Part shown: piece after piece, positions 12,441 to 23,194 of the stretch
Layout of the letters: every line of letters starts with the position of its first letter
How positions within the stretch are numbered: the first letter of the stretch is position 1
DNA from: Dactylonectria macrodidyma
Taxonomy: Eukaryota > Ascomycota > Sordariomycetes > Hypocreales > Nectriaceae
Direction of reading: 5' to 3'
DNA length: 64,000 nucleotides
Assembly (NCBI GenBank): GCA_020744425.1
Contig: JAGMUV010000014.1
Span: 992,001-1,056,000, forward strand
Position numbers and translations under genes: made by a program
The notes under the pieces: model-generated
The model's input: the letters and a program-made list of their open reading frames with translations, nothing else
Databases searched by the model: none
Told to the model about the DNA's origin: nothing

Positions 12441-14243
12441 ATGGCAGACAAACTAGACGTCGAAACCTCCACCACCGGACCCTCGATCTCGCAGAGCGAA
12501 AAGGGGGAGGACCTCCAGCAAGAGTTACAGAGAACACAAGAAACGCCGCATCCACGAAGTCATTTTCCCAAGTGGAAGTGGACAGGAACTGTCGTGCTGA
12601 TCCTGCTTGCCTCTATGCTCAACGGTATGTTTCAACCATCCTCCCACGGCCGATTCTAAACAACTCATTCTCTCCAAGGATACGACATTAGCAATGTCGC
12701 CAACATACAGCCCCGTCTATACGAAGCCTTTGGCAGGATCGAGCTGCTCCCCTGGATCGGCCTGTCCTACTCGCTGGCCAACTTCTGCGTCGTCACGCTC
12801 GCCCGCAAGCTGGCGTTCGCCTTTGACATGCGCGCCATCTTCCTCGTCAACCTGGTCGTCTTTATGGCCGGCTCCGCCATCGCCGGCGCGGCCCAGTCCA
12901 TGGCCATGGTCATCGTCGGCCGCATCGTCATGGGCGTCGGAGGCTCCATCGTTCAACAGACGTGAGTGGACAACTCATTGAAACCGCATGGTTGCCGAGA
13001 CTGACTTGCTTCAAGTTGTTATTCGTACTACGCCGTGCTTGCGACTCCGGCCGAGATGCCTGGCCTGTACGGCTTGACGGGCGCCTCCTGGGCCATCGGC
13101 CTCGTCACCGGAGGTCCAGTCGGTAGCGCATTTGCTGAGAACGCTGCTGCGACGTGGCGGTGGGCGTTTTATATCAACCTGCCTTTTATCGGTCTTACCT
13201 CCGTGCTGGCCTTGCTCTGTCTCCCAAGCCACTCCATGGTCCCCGACGTGCCCGTGTTGAACCGCCTCCTCAAGATCGACCCCCTCGGCATTATCCTCAA
13301 CATGGCCTGGGGCGTGCTCTTCACCATCGCCGCCACGTTCTCGGGCGCCGTCTGGGACTGGGGATCTGGCCCCTCGATCGCCGCGTGGGTTGTCTTTGGT
13401 GTTTCCTTTATCCTCTGGGGCGTCCAGCAATACTTTTGCATCTTCACCACCGTGGAGGACAGGGCGTTCCCCATACACATACTTCCACGCCGGGATCTGA
13501 TTCCCATCTGGATAGCATCGGCTTGTGCCCCGGCGTCGTACGCCATCACTCTCTACTACACGCCTCTTTTCTTTGCCTTTGCTCGAGGGCTCGGCCCGTT
13601 GCAGCAGACGGTCCGCATCCTGCCCTTCATCATGCTCTTCATCGTCTTTGTCTCGCTCACCGGCCGCCTGCTGCCCAAAATCGGGCGTTATAACATCATC
13701 TACATCGTTGGCGGGAGCATTACGTTAGCTGCTGGTGCTGCCCTGGCCAGCATCCTCGACTTCGACGTGCCCCAATCTCAGATCATGGGCCTCGAGTCGC
13801 TCATCGGGATCGGCGTCGGCATGAATTTCCAGCACGGCATCGCCATCTCCAACGTCATCAACAAGAATCAGCGCGACCGCGTCGACAGCCTCACGCTGTG
13901 CAACATGGCCCAGATGGGGAGCATCGCGCTGATGCTCGGCGTTGCTGGCGCTGTCTTCCACAACGTCGGCCACAGGCTCCTCATCGATGCGCTGGGTGAC
14001 CACGCCGATCGGTACAGCGACCACGAGATTCGAGAGGCGCTGTCGGGTGTGTCTTCGAAGATATGGCAGTCTGAGGATTCCAACGTGCGGCGCCTCGGCA
14101 TCGAGGCCGTGTCGGAAGTCATCTCCAGAGAGTTTTACATTGTTGTCGCTTTCAGTGCTCTCTGCATCGTCTGCGGGCTGTCGATGAAGTGGGAGAGACT
14201 GGACTTTGGTTCGAAGCCAAAGGAAGAAGAAACCTCGGCATGA
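12441..14243 (+). CDS. MFS transporter, DHA2 (14-TMS drug:H+ antiporter) type, 564 aa, two introns
   Basis: Proton-coupled exporter of the major facilitator superfamily, probably at the plasma membrane, of the kind that extrudes drugs, toxins or secondary metabolites. Exons 12441-12624, 12679-12961 and 13016-14243; introns of 54 nt each. The hydrophilic N terminus (about 48 residues) precedes the first membrane segment. Signature blocks are GRIVMGVGGSIVQQ, then PGLYGLTGASWAIGLVTGGPVG (an antiporter motif-C-like Gly/Pro region) and TWRWAFYINLP, which is diagnostic for DHA2 proteins. Length and membrane-segment density are right for 14 segments. The gene is divergent from the P450 and convergent with the hydrolase at 14453-15361 (209-base gap). 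Substrate unknown. Confidence 0.93.
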
Positions 14244-14452
14244 GGGAGGAGGCGGACGTCTGGAGGGAGAACGTCTAGAGCGAGAATATGCCTCTCAGAT
14301 TATGGAGTGAGCAATATTAGCAACTCTTGTGGAAAATATTCATGACTACATTATGACCCTGGCCCTATTGCGTGTATCCGCCTCTATGCCACCGTCTAAG
14401 CATGTTCCCCGAACCAACGCCGACGCCTGACATGAGTGAAACGTGAGAAACA

Positions 14453-15361
14453 TCACTTCTTGGACTCTTCTAGCCACTCGACAATCTTGTCTATCGCCAC
14501 CCTGGCCTCGGGGATGGGGAGCAGCGGCCACACGTGTATCATGCCCTCGCCGATGACCAGCTCGACCTGGGTGCCCTGCTCGCGGGCCAACTCGACCATC
14601 TTCTTGGTGTCCGGCATCAAGCAGTCGGTGCCGGCGGCGAGGGCCAGCATGGGCGGGAAGGCTAGGTCGCCGTAGATGGGGCTCACGCGCGGGTTCTTGG
14701 TGTCGACGCCCGGGCAGATGAGGCGGGTGATCTCGGCGATGCCGGGGACGTCGAGCCAGGGGTCCCGGGGCGCCATGGCGTGCATGTCCGGGTTCACGAG
14801 GCTGGAGTCGGTGCAGGGCGTGATGGGCACGAGGCGCGAGGCCGTGGGCACTCCGGCGAGCCGGGCCTGCTGCGTCATGACGAGCGTCATGGTGCCGCCG
14901 GCCGAGTCGCCCACGGCCCAGAATGGCGTCGGGTCCGGGTCGGCGGCCAGCTCGTTGTACAGCGGCTGAACCCGGTCGTACATGTCCAGCACCGGCGTCT
15001 CGGGCCCGAGCGGATATATGGGCACCGTGACGACGGCCTGGAGCCGGTCCGCCAGCTCGGCGACGAAGGCCCAGTGCTGGGCCGTGATCTCAAAGACGAA
15101 GCCTCCGCCGTGGAGGTACATGATGCGGGCTTGGGTCGGCGTCTCCGACTTGGGTGCTACCGTATACACCGTGTAGCCCTCGGGCCGCTGCGTCTCCTCA
15201 ATGATGTACCGCCGGTGCATATGGTCTGGCGGCAGGTGTGCCGTCGCACCATTCTTGCGGTTCTGCGCGATGCGCCGGTTGAGGGCCTCGGGAGTCTGCC
15301 ACGTGCCCTTGTACTGCCACCAAATGTACCAGGACACGAGGTAGTTTGTGAAGCTAGGCAT
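14453..15361 (-). CDS. Alpha/beta-hydrolase fold-3 (HSL-type) esterase/lipase, 302 aa, intronless
   Basis: Serine hydrolase of the hormone-sensitive-lipase group, acting on short-chain esters or lactones. The oxyanion-hole motif HGGG is in MYLHGGGFVFE (about residues 84-88), the nucleophile elbow is GDSAGG (about 150-155), a candidate acid is in the AAGTDCLMPD segment and the catalytic His is in GMIHVWPL near the C terminus, so the triad looks complete. There is no signal peptide: the N terminus (MPSFTNYLVSWYIWWQYKG) is mildly hydrophobic and may be a weak membrane contact. Single exon from an ATG at 15361. It lies tail-to-tail with the MFS transporter; together with the P450 this suggests modification and export of a small molecule, which is only an inference. 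Confidence 0.9.
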   Translation of the reverse strand: MPSFTNYLVSWYIWWQYKGTWQTPEALNRRIAQNRKNGATAHLPPDHMHRRYIIEETQRPEGYTVYTVAPKSETPTQARIMYLHGGGFVFEITAQHWAFVAELADRLQAVVTVPIYPLGPETPVLDMYDRVQPLYNELAADPDPTPFWAVGDSAGGTMTLVMTQQARLAGVPTASRLVPITPCTDSSLVNPDMHAMAPRDPWLDVPGIAEITRLICPGVDTKNPRVSPIYGDLAFPPMLALAAGTDCLMPDTKKMVELAREQGTQVELVIGEGMIHVWPLLPIPEARVAIDKIVEWLEESKK

Positions 15362-18256
15362 GATTGCGGGTTTTGTTTTCAGCGAAGCTGTATCCCTGGA
15401 TTAAGTGATGTGTTCGCTGTAGTAAGGGTCGGGTTCTTATTCGCATGTGGTGAGGTTCTAATGGTTGCCGAGCAAGCCTCGGTGGGACTTGGTGGACACG
15501 GTTGCGGTGAGCGAGCTATTCCGGATTGCCTCGTCTTGCTTGTGACGGCTAGCATGCCGTGTCGTCCACCATAAAATATGATCATGAAGTTATGAAGAGC
15601 AGACTGATTCACGGATCTACAGGGCACACGCTAGAAAAAAAAAATTGCATAATCTTTCTTTCTTCACATGTGTCTCGCAATCTGTTCTGTCTCATGTGCC
15701 AACTGTCAAAGCTTCTGGTTGGGATGCAGGGTTGAGCTCACTACTAAGTTGGGTATACTGCCCCAACCATAACCACATGTTGAGACTCACACCAACGAAA
15801 CTTTGGGTTTGCACAACATAGAAATGTAGGGTCAAGTGCTGCAAATAACAAGATAAAGGAAAGGACAACGGTTGTAGTAGAACATCGGTTGATTCTTTGT
15901 GGTCAGTGGACTGTAGTCTTGAACACCACCCACCCAGACAGGGAGGGGTCATTGTTTCAACACACCTTACCTAATTGAAGTTACCACGGCCAACCACAAG
16001 TAACGATGTACCAACAAGGGTCAGTGGACATTTTGACGTCCGTATGTAGAGGCAATCCGATCGATTGCCGATCTAGAAAGTCGTCCCTCCAGGCTACCAT
16101 CGCGTAATCATCCAGCCAATCTAAACATGACAATGGGCAATGGGCAATGAAGAGAGAACAAGACTCACCGATCAACACGCATCGGGTCCCGAGAAGCCAA
16201 TGCGTGCGGGGAAGAACGCCTGCATCCCGTCAGAAATATCAGACCATGTTGTTCTGACAGACAATGTTCTCCACCCGTCACAAGGCCTTGCAAGGGAGCC
16301 TCTCGAGGAGGGCCCCTCGCGTCTTGGCCTTATCCTACACCCCGCAATGGGCCGCCGTTTGGACCAACGGCTGCGATAGCATCACCTCCACCGAGCCGGA
16401 GTCGCTCTGAGCCTAGTCAAGCCAGGGCTGCTGAGGAGATGGAGGGGGACTGGCGGGGTTAGTCGGGGGGCTGCCGCTTTTGCGGTGGATGGGACCGGGA
16501 ACAGGCCGGTGATGGCGAAGCCGGACGGTCCAACGGCCCTCGGGAGTCGCTTATTTGTTATATGACTGGGACCAGCAATCATGGGTGCAACTGACGGGCA
16601 ACGGGATGCCTCGAAGACACCCGTGACCGTGTCCCAGGGAACAATGGACCCGGGAGTAGACGGGAGGCACGAGGCATGAGACACAATCCAGGAACCAAAC
16701 ACGCAATAGCACGGGACAGCTTGGGTATGCCGTCAGTGACCGAGCCTTATTCGTGGCACCCCCGACTCCCCATCCCGGTAGGCGACCCGAGTCATCTTGT
16801 TAGTGCGCGGGAGGGAGGGAGGCCCAGTCAACAATTGGCACTCCTGCAGCACATGCATGCGTCGTCGAGGCACAGGCGTGAATACATTTGTGACAAGCGG
16901 ACACGGCAACGAATGAAAGCGAATGGCATGGTCCGGGAAATGGGTGGGATGAAACGGATGGAAGGATATGTCTGCCTGGTCTGCCTGGGTGAGGGTGATG
17001 ACAAGAGAGAGGAACGAGAGCTGGGTCTGATGAGCGACCTGTTGGGGGTTCGATGCAACACGGCCACTGATGCAACACAACCACGAGATTTCTCACCGGC
17101 ATGTGGTAGAATGGAGGTTATATCGACGGGGTTCTCGGGGTTCGGGATGATGCACCAACCTCGACAACCTGGGATCCGAGCCAGAGCGTCGGGAAAACCT
17201 GATTTGTTGCTTCGTGCTCGTGCCACGCAAACCTTGGGCCTGTGTGCCCCAGTCGATTGCAACACGATCCCCGAGTCGATGGTCGAGCAGAAATCGTGCC
17301 ATTCTCACCGGCCGAGGCACCCAATCACGGCATGATTGCTTCACCCCGGGGGGAGAGGCGCATGAGCAATGATACCCCCCGCAACAGGCGACTGAATGGC
17401 TGCGGTTATATCGTGCACGTACATACATTACCGTGCATGACAAGTTGAAAGAGAGGCCCGCTGCTTATTAGACTACCTATCCAGGTAGACTCAAATGGCG
17501 GAAGCCAGCCCCATCTGATTGATTTACCAGTACAGACTGTAGTAAAAGCGGCGTTGGACAAAACGGCCTATAGCAACCCCGCCATTAGCATTACGCTGCG
17601 CCCCGGACTCCGGGTTTTACCGAGCGAGCGCGGGTTCGCCGCCGCTTCTGCGCGAGAAAAACCTTCGACGTCAGGACTGTTCAAGTTCCAGTTACCGTAG
17701 AGGTAGTGGCTATAGGTACCTAGGTAGTTGGCACTGGGCGACTCACACACAGTTGACCGCCGACTCCACCAAACCCTACCGCCGCCACGCTACTAAACGC
17801 CCTCGTCCATCGGCTTCTCTTTCCCCCCCCTCGAGTCAAGCCACCCATACAACTCCTCCTACTACTACTACTCTCCCCCGCCCTCAATCAATCACTGCAA
17901 TCAACCATCGTCCGCTTAACCTTCACCGCCGAGCAGATTTCAATCTGCCTCTCTCCCGCATCCGCCTTCGTCGTCACGGGGCTGGATCCTCTGTGTCGCC
18001 CGCCTCCAACTCGCCGCTTCTCCCCGGTGTCGACTTCAGACGCCATCTACCGCCCTCGATTCTCTGCATCTCTGCATTCTCCCACCGCCTGCGAACTGCG
18101 ACTTTGACCATAACTACAATTTCTCCTACATATACCACTACGACTTTTCTCATCCCGCGACTCCCATCAGTGCTGGCATCACGACGCACTTGACTGCTTC
18201 CCCACAGTCGACACCGTCCATCATCAAACACCGCCTCGACTCTGAATACCTTCACC
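15362..18256. other. Intergenic, 2.9 kb, no gene seen; long pyrimidine-rich leader at the right end
   Basis: ORFs of 60-219 codons occur on both strands but none has family motifs or splice structure. From about 17750 to 18256 the plus strand is very rich in C and T with many CCT/ACT runs, which looks like the promoter and long 5' leader of the small gene at 18257 rather than coding sequence. Confidence 0.55.
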
Positions 18257-18709
18257 ATGCCTTCACAACGTCCCTACTTCCTCTCCTCTTTCTTGGCCGC
18301 CTTCCGTCCCCAAGGTCCCTCCATGGCTCCCACCCCACAACATCAACACCATCAACAACCAAAGCACCCCCGCGATGCCGCTGGCTCCTCCGTCCCCTCT
18401 GCCGTCGCCTCCTCCGCCACCCACCAGCAGACCGCGTCCAGTGTCGCCATCCGTCCGCCCCGTGGCACAGCCGCCAACGCGGCTGCTTCACCCGCTGCAC
18501 CCAGCCAGGGCACCGCTATCCCCATCCCTGGGTCCTCGCGGCGCCGCGGCAGCGACTCAAGTAGCGAAGGATTCCGCGACGTCATCGGCGCCGATAAGTG
18601 GTACATCGGCGGCCGCACCCCCAGCGGCGAGGAAAAGTTCTTCAAACTCGGCGTCATTCGTCGTGTGCGTAGCAATGACGGGTTGAGTCTCGATCGACTC
18701 AGCTTATAG
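18257..18709 (+). CDS. Small Ser/Ala/Gln/Pro-rich protein with a distinctive C-terminal block, 150 aa
   Basis: Single exon from ATG 18257 (CACC context) to the stop at 18709. The first about 95 residues are low-complexity (Ser, Ala, Pro, Gln, His) and likely disordered. After an RRRGSDSSSEGF linker, the last about 45 residues are ordered-looking: DVIGADKWYIGGRTPSGEE, then KFFKLGVIRRVRSNDGLS and a terminal DRLSL. This tail looks like a conserved short domain; I have the impression of having seen related tails in other fungal proteins but cannot name the family. The RRRGSDSSS stretch looks like a kinase target. Function unknown. Confidence 0.75.
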   Translation: MPSQRPYFLSSFLAAFRPQGPSMAPTPQHQHHQQPKHPRDAAGSSVPSAVASSATHQQTASSVAIRPPRGTAANAAASPAAPSQGTAIPIPGSSRRRGSDSSSEGFRDVIGADKWYIGGRTPSGEEKFFKLGVIRRVRSNDGLSLDRLSL

Positions 18710-19047
18710 TGGCTGTTGCTTTAACCCAGCGCAAATGATGACGTAACGCATTTTGGAACGACCCGGGCTATGGGTTTTGTGTGGTTGATGGGCGGGAGAC
18801 CCTCGACAGTACATAAAGAGCAATCGGATCGCTCACCGGAGGGTATTCAGCCATTATGGGAGACATGTTTATGGGACAGGGCAAACGGGTTATCGGACTG
18901 GGTTCATCGGTATGGCGTTGTGTTGGTTTTGGCTGGGCATACGGGAGTTCCCAAACAGCACTTGGACTGGAAACTCTTAATGAGAAAAGCACATTATCTC
19001 TGTCGCACCTACTTGTACACCGCCACCTCTTTTGCGTGACCAACTAA
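18710..19047. other. Short intergenic between convergent genes
   Basis: 338 bases between the stops of the small protein gene (+) and ALG10 (-). Nothing distinctive is seen. Confidence 0.6.
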
Positions 19048-21452
19048 TTACCACATGAATCGCTGCAGCCGACCCTCATCAAGCAGAGTCCCATCCTCCG
19101 CCCGCCACAGGTACGGCTTGCAGAGGAAGATGTAACCCGTCACCACATTGATGGCAATGAACCAAACCGTCTCGAGGACGAGGCGCACATCGTAGGTTTT
19201 GAAGAAACGGATGGTTTCCTCCAAAACCGAGTAGGAAGAGGCGCGATCGATCACTCCGCGATGTATTTCGTGATCGTGCAGTCGCCATCCGGGCACCAGC
19301 AGCCGCCACATCACCCACGGGATGATAAAGTACCGCGGTTCAACCAGCGGGGCGGTGATGAGCGACAGGGTTGTGGCGAGCAGAAAGATGAGGCCCGTGG
19401 ATGTGGAAGCCGGCTCTACGGAGGCTAGGAGGGGGTCCTCGTCCATCTTCTTCTGCAGCTCCTTTAGCTGCGCCGCATTCACGGCGGGCGACACCTCAGG
19501 AGTAGCAACGGGAAACTTGGCATCTGTCTGCCGGGCTGGCCCGCCGCGGTTGATCCAGAGCGGATAGCTCAAGAATGGGGCGTTTCGCGGATACTGGTAG
19601 TACGCCGAGCAAGCAGCCTCGTGGTGGTAGAAGAGCCATTGCGAGCAGCCTGCCATAGTTCCCCACGCCATCCAGCGGCTTGCTGTATAAGGGATGACGA
19701 GCGAGTATCGGATCCACGAAGCCCGGCGGATGGTGTACCTGAAGACGTAGAACATGTAATGCCGGTTGTCGGCGAGAGTAAATGGGTGGATGATGGTGTT
19801 GAACCTGACGATCAGGACGGATAGAACGACGGTTGCTAGTAAGTAGATCGGCCATAGGATTTTGGATTCAAGTATTCCATGTACCGTCTCCAGGGCCTTG
19901 GAAATTACTGGTGCAACTGGATCTTTAGTTGTCCTTGCCGCGATCTTATCCGAGATTTTTGAGGATCGATCCGATCCCTTTCCTGTCGACTTAATACCAC
20001 TCCTGGTCCGTAGTGAGCGGCTAGGCTGCGGAACTGACGGCTTGCCGAACGTGAATATGTTGGACACGATGTCGAGAACCGAGAGAGCATAGGGCACTAG
20101 GAGCGGCAGGGAGAAGAATCCAAAAAAGGCCCAGATGTACAGCATCTGAGGGAGATGGATAGTAGCAACATGGTTTGATTTGTCCCCTGTCCGATGGTTA
20201 GTTACACGCTGTGGGTACTGAGACGTGGAAGGAAACTCACCAAGGACAACACCGCCGTTCCAGACGACGAAGGATCCGAACGAGGCAATGATCGCAATGT
20301 AGGGCCATATTTGCCTGATGACCCGGACAGGGTTGCACAGCGCCGCGATGCCAAGGCTGAGGGCGCAGAATAGCATGTCTAAGAAAATCAAGTCAGCCAG
20401 TAAGTCGGAGGAACAACGACGTCTTACTTACCATCTGGCCAAATCATGTGTAGAGGTGGGTCGTGGACATCTCCGAGCGAGTATCTCCACGCGTAATACT
20501 TCAACTGCTCGGCGAGTGTTAGAATTACTGGCTGGTCCACCCGCTCTGGTCGTATGGTCTTGATGGCATGCACAGCTTCCACACCGCCCATGTACACAAC
20601 GACCCAGAACACGTTCGTCTGGCGGAAGAACAGCGTCGCGATTCCCAAAATGACAGCGAAGACGTCAGATCCCAACGAGCTCCGGTCCTGACCCAACCGT
20701 CGCAGGTGGTGCAGGTACGCAGCCAGGACGGCAGCCGTCGAAGCCACATCGGTGTAGTAGAGGCCCGAGAAGAAGAACAAGACCGGGAACAGGGCGATGT
20801 TGACCGCAGTGTGCAGCGAGTACTGCGAGAAGATGCGTAGCTTCGTCGACGAGTGCGCCTCGTAGAGTCGGGCCTCGATCTCATGGCGGCACTGAAGAGC
20901 AAGATAGGCCAGGACCATCAGCGCAACGGCGCTAGAGGCCCGTAGGCTCTGGGCGTCGCAGACATATGAAGCTGGAGAGAAGCCCGGTTTGATCACGCCA
21001 GGAACTAGAAGCGAGAGGAGATATCTGCGCCTTGTCAGCGTCTGTCCTCTGGGAGATCGCGAATCGCGCCTACAATCCAGGGGGGGTGGTGATCTTGTCG
21101 TCCCACTCTTGAAACCTGCCCTCGCAGTACTTTTGCGCCTGAGGGATGTGGAAAATCTCATCCTGTCACAGAATTAGCACCAGGCACGCCAGAATACATT
21201 TGCCTGAGACAAGAAACTCACCAAGTATGGCTCAGGTACGACGGCCGAAACAACGTACAGCCACGAGAAACACGTGGTCGCTAGGAAGAGCGGCAAGACG
21301 CCAGCCCATCGCGAAAACGAGTTTTCGAGTTTCTTGAAGAACCAAAAGTACAAGGGTAGTATCAGAAGCCCAGCTGAAGCTACCCAGAACGAATATGCCG
21401 GCGCATGGCCCTGAGCTGGGTTGTCGTCAGGAACAGTAGTTGTGGTATCCAT
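19048..21452 (-). CDS. ALG10: ALG10/DIE2 dolichyl-P-glucose alpha-1,2-glucosyltransferase, 729 aa, four introns
   Basis: Endoplasmic-reticulum enzyme adding the third, terminal glucose to the lipid-linked Glc2Man9GlcNAc2 donor, the signal recognised by oligosaccharyltransferase. Exons (minus) are 21452-21222, 21162-21074, 21024-20432, 20378-20241 and 20186-19048; introns of 59, 49, 53 and 54 nt; total exactly 730 codons. Splicing joins VVPEPYL to [17 protein letters not shown] and TTPPGL to YLLSL, which together form the hallmark N-terminal lumenal loop of ALG10. About a dozen hydrophobic segments follow (for example [27 protein letters not shown]). A polar loop near the middle (Ser/Lys-rich, around [13 protein letters not shown]) separates the two membrane halves. 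Single-copy housekeeping gene; assignment is secure. Confidence 0.95.
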
Positions 21453-22070
21453 GTTGACAAGTGTTACACAGAAGACGCGCGAAAGACTCTTGAATCAACG
21501 ACAGGACACGCAGGAATGTGGCCAAGGTCCCATAGGTTCGGGGGATCAAAGAGTTTGGTTCACATTAAATCAAATGCTGTTGCGTTGAACGTAGTATCAT
21601 GTCGAGTTGAGACGAAATTGCGATTAGCTGTTAACTGGACAGTGCTCAGAATGTGGCCAGATGTACTGTGTTACGCAGCAAACTGAGGTGCCGGTCAGGC
21701 ATCGGACACGGACCACTCAGCAATTGGCGATCGAAGTCAATGTTCAATGTGGCGCTGGAAGTTCTTTACAGTTTAGAGAGAAATGAAAGACTTCTTTCTG
21801 AAAGCCAATTCGATTGAGAATTACTCAAGCCAATCACTCTAAAAATAAGAGCATTGCAAAGCCATGGAACGTGGGCGACAAGTTGGGGAAGGGGATAGTA
21901 ACTGTGGGTCCAGCCAATCACGGCCTGAGCATTTCACAGCGATTTCACAAGCCATCACGAAATCTGAGGTTCAGAACAAGTCTATTTGGGAAATCTTATA
22001 CAAGGAGCGCTGCCGGAGTCGCAAGGGTAGGAACCGACAAACGTCTATCATTTGCCATGTGCCAGCAGAT
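21453..22070. other. Intergenic: ALG10 promoter and QCR10 3' flank
   Basis: 618 bases between the ALG10 start and the QCR10 stop, both on the minus strand. No independent feature is seen. Confidence 0.6.
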
Positions 22071-22921
22071 TTAGAAGGGCTACAGCATGTGTTAGCACGC
22101 ATCAATCGGCGTCCGAGGCGTGGGGATAACTTACGTTGTCGGCGGGGTGGATCTCCTTGGTGAAGAAGGGGGCGGCGCCGGGGATCTTCTGTACTGGAGT
22201 TAGTTCTGCAACGCCGTTTCCGTGGTTTTTGAGGTTGTCGTACCTGGAGAATGTCGCGCTGGACACGGGGGATGCCAGAGGCGAAGAATAGGACGCCGAC
22301 GAGAGCCGGGGCGCCGTAGAAAGCAAGACGAGTGCCACTGTTTCAATGGGTCAGCATTGCCCTGGGATGATGGATTCCGGTACCGAGCAGCATCTTTCCA
22401 AGTTCCGAGTCCCTTGTCGCATCCCGTCCGCCCCATCCAAGACATTTCGTGGGGTTGTGTCGCTTGGGTCGGCTTCGGAGGAGCGGAAGGGGCTCGTAGA
22501 CTCGGCGTGCTCATCTCTGGACGCCAAAGGGTTGGGAAACTGTGCGATGGTGTACTCACGTTCGGAGAGCGCTCTGGGCAGTGAAACCGAAGAGGTTGGG
22601 CTGGTACTGGTACCTGGAGTCGGCCGTTAGTCAATCATTCCTCATCCGTCCATCCGTCCATCCGTCCACTCGAGTGTTGAGCATTCAGTATCGTCGATCG
22701 TAGAAATTGGCTCGAATTCGATACATCGTCCGTCGGGGGAAGTCTCAGAGGACACATACTTGGGCCCAAAGGCACTCTTGAACTCCGCAGCGCGGAAGGG
22801 AGTCTACAAAGAAATCAGGTCAGCGTTGCGAGCGATGATGAAGAGGACCCAATTGCCGATGACGGGGTCCCTCATCGTCCAGCCTCCAGTGGGAACTAAG
22901 AAGACATACAGGTGAAACCAT
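22071..22921 (-). CDS. QCR10: Ubiquinol-cytochrome c reductase subunit 10, 88 aa in six exons
   Basis: Small single-span accessory subunit of mitochondrial complex III in the inner membrane. Exons (minus) are 22921-22910 (12 nt), 22803-22760, 22613-22560, 22337-22244, 22188-22135 and 22079-22071 (9 nt); introns are 106, 146, 222, 55 and 55 nt. The joined protein starts MVSPTPFRAAEFKSAFGPKY, has a hydrophobic span (LVGVLFFASGIP) and ends with a complex-III-like tail (VQRDILQKIPGAAPFF, then EIHPADNPF). All junctions keep frame and use GT/AG with CTGAC or CTAAC branches. The last intron is uncertain: reading through it gives an alternative tail DNVSYPHASDAD and a stop at 22102. More intron than exon is unusual here. 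The gene is divergent from MED4. Confidence 0.88.
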
Positions 22922-23194
22922 CTTGACTTGTAAGGCGGTAGAAGCCGTGTTCGTCGTTCAATTGCTCGTCGATTCGTCGTCGAAAAGTAATGGCCTTGGG
23001 ATGCGCGAGTTTGCCGAACGGGAAAGATCGGGTCTTGCCTGAGGCGTGAAAACAGAGAGCTCAAGGCTGCCCAATTACATCACGGGTCCACGACCCACAC
23101 TCTGATCGGAGCTCCCCATTGAAGCAGCCTCGCCTTTCAACTCTACATCTTAGACCCTTTTTCCCTTTACACCTCAAAAGACAGCCGCTTCGCG
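22922..23194. promoter_or_regulatory. Bidirectional promoter region, QCR10/MED4
   Basis: 273 bases between the start codons of QCR10 (-) and MED4 (+). A CCAAT box is visible at 23071-23075; CCAAT sites bound by the HAP complex are common upstream of nuclear respiratory genes, so regulation of QCR10 through it is plausible. The MED4-proximal part is C/T-rich. Confidence 0.5.

Noticed and set aside
16676..17335. 219-codon plus-strand ORF in the 15.4-18.2 kb intergenic region
   Set aside because: No recognisable motif, no splice context, and equally long antisense ORFs cover the same bases.
17753..18193. 146-codon ORF just upstream of the small gene at 18257
   Set aside because: Pro/Thr/Ser/Arg-only composition reflects C/T-rich leader sequence; it is better read as promoter and 5' UTR.
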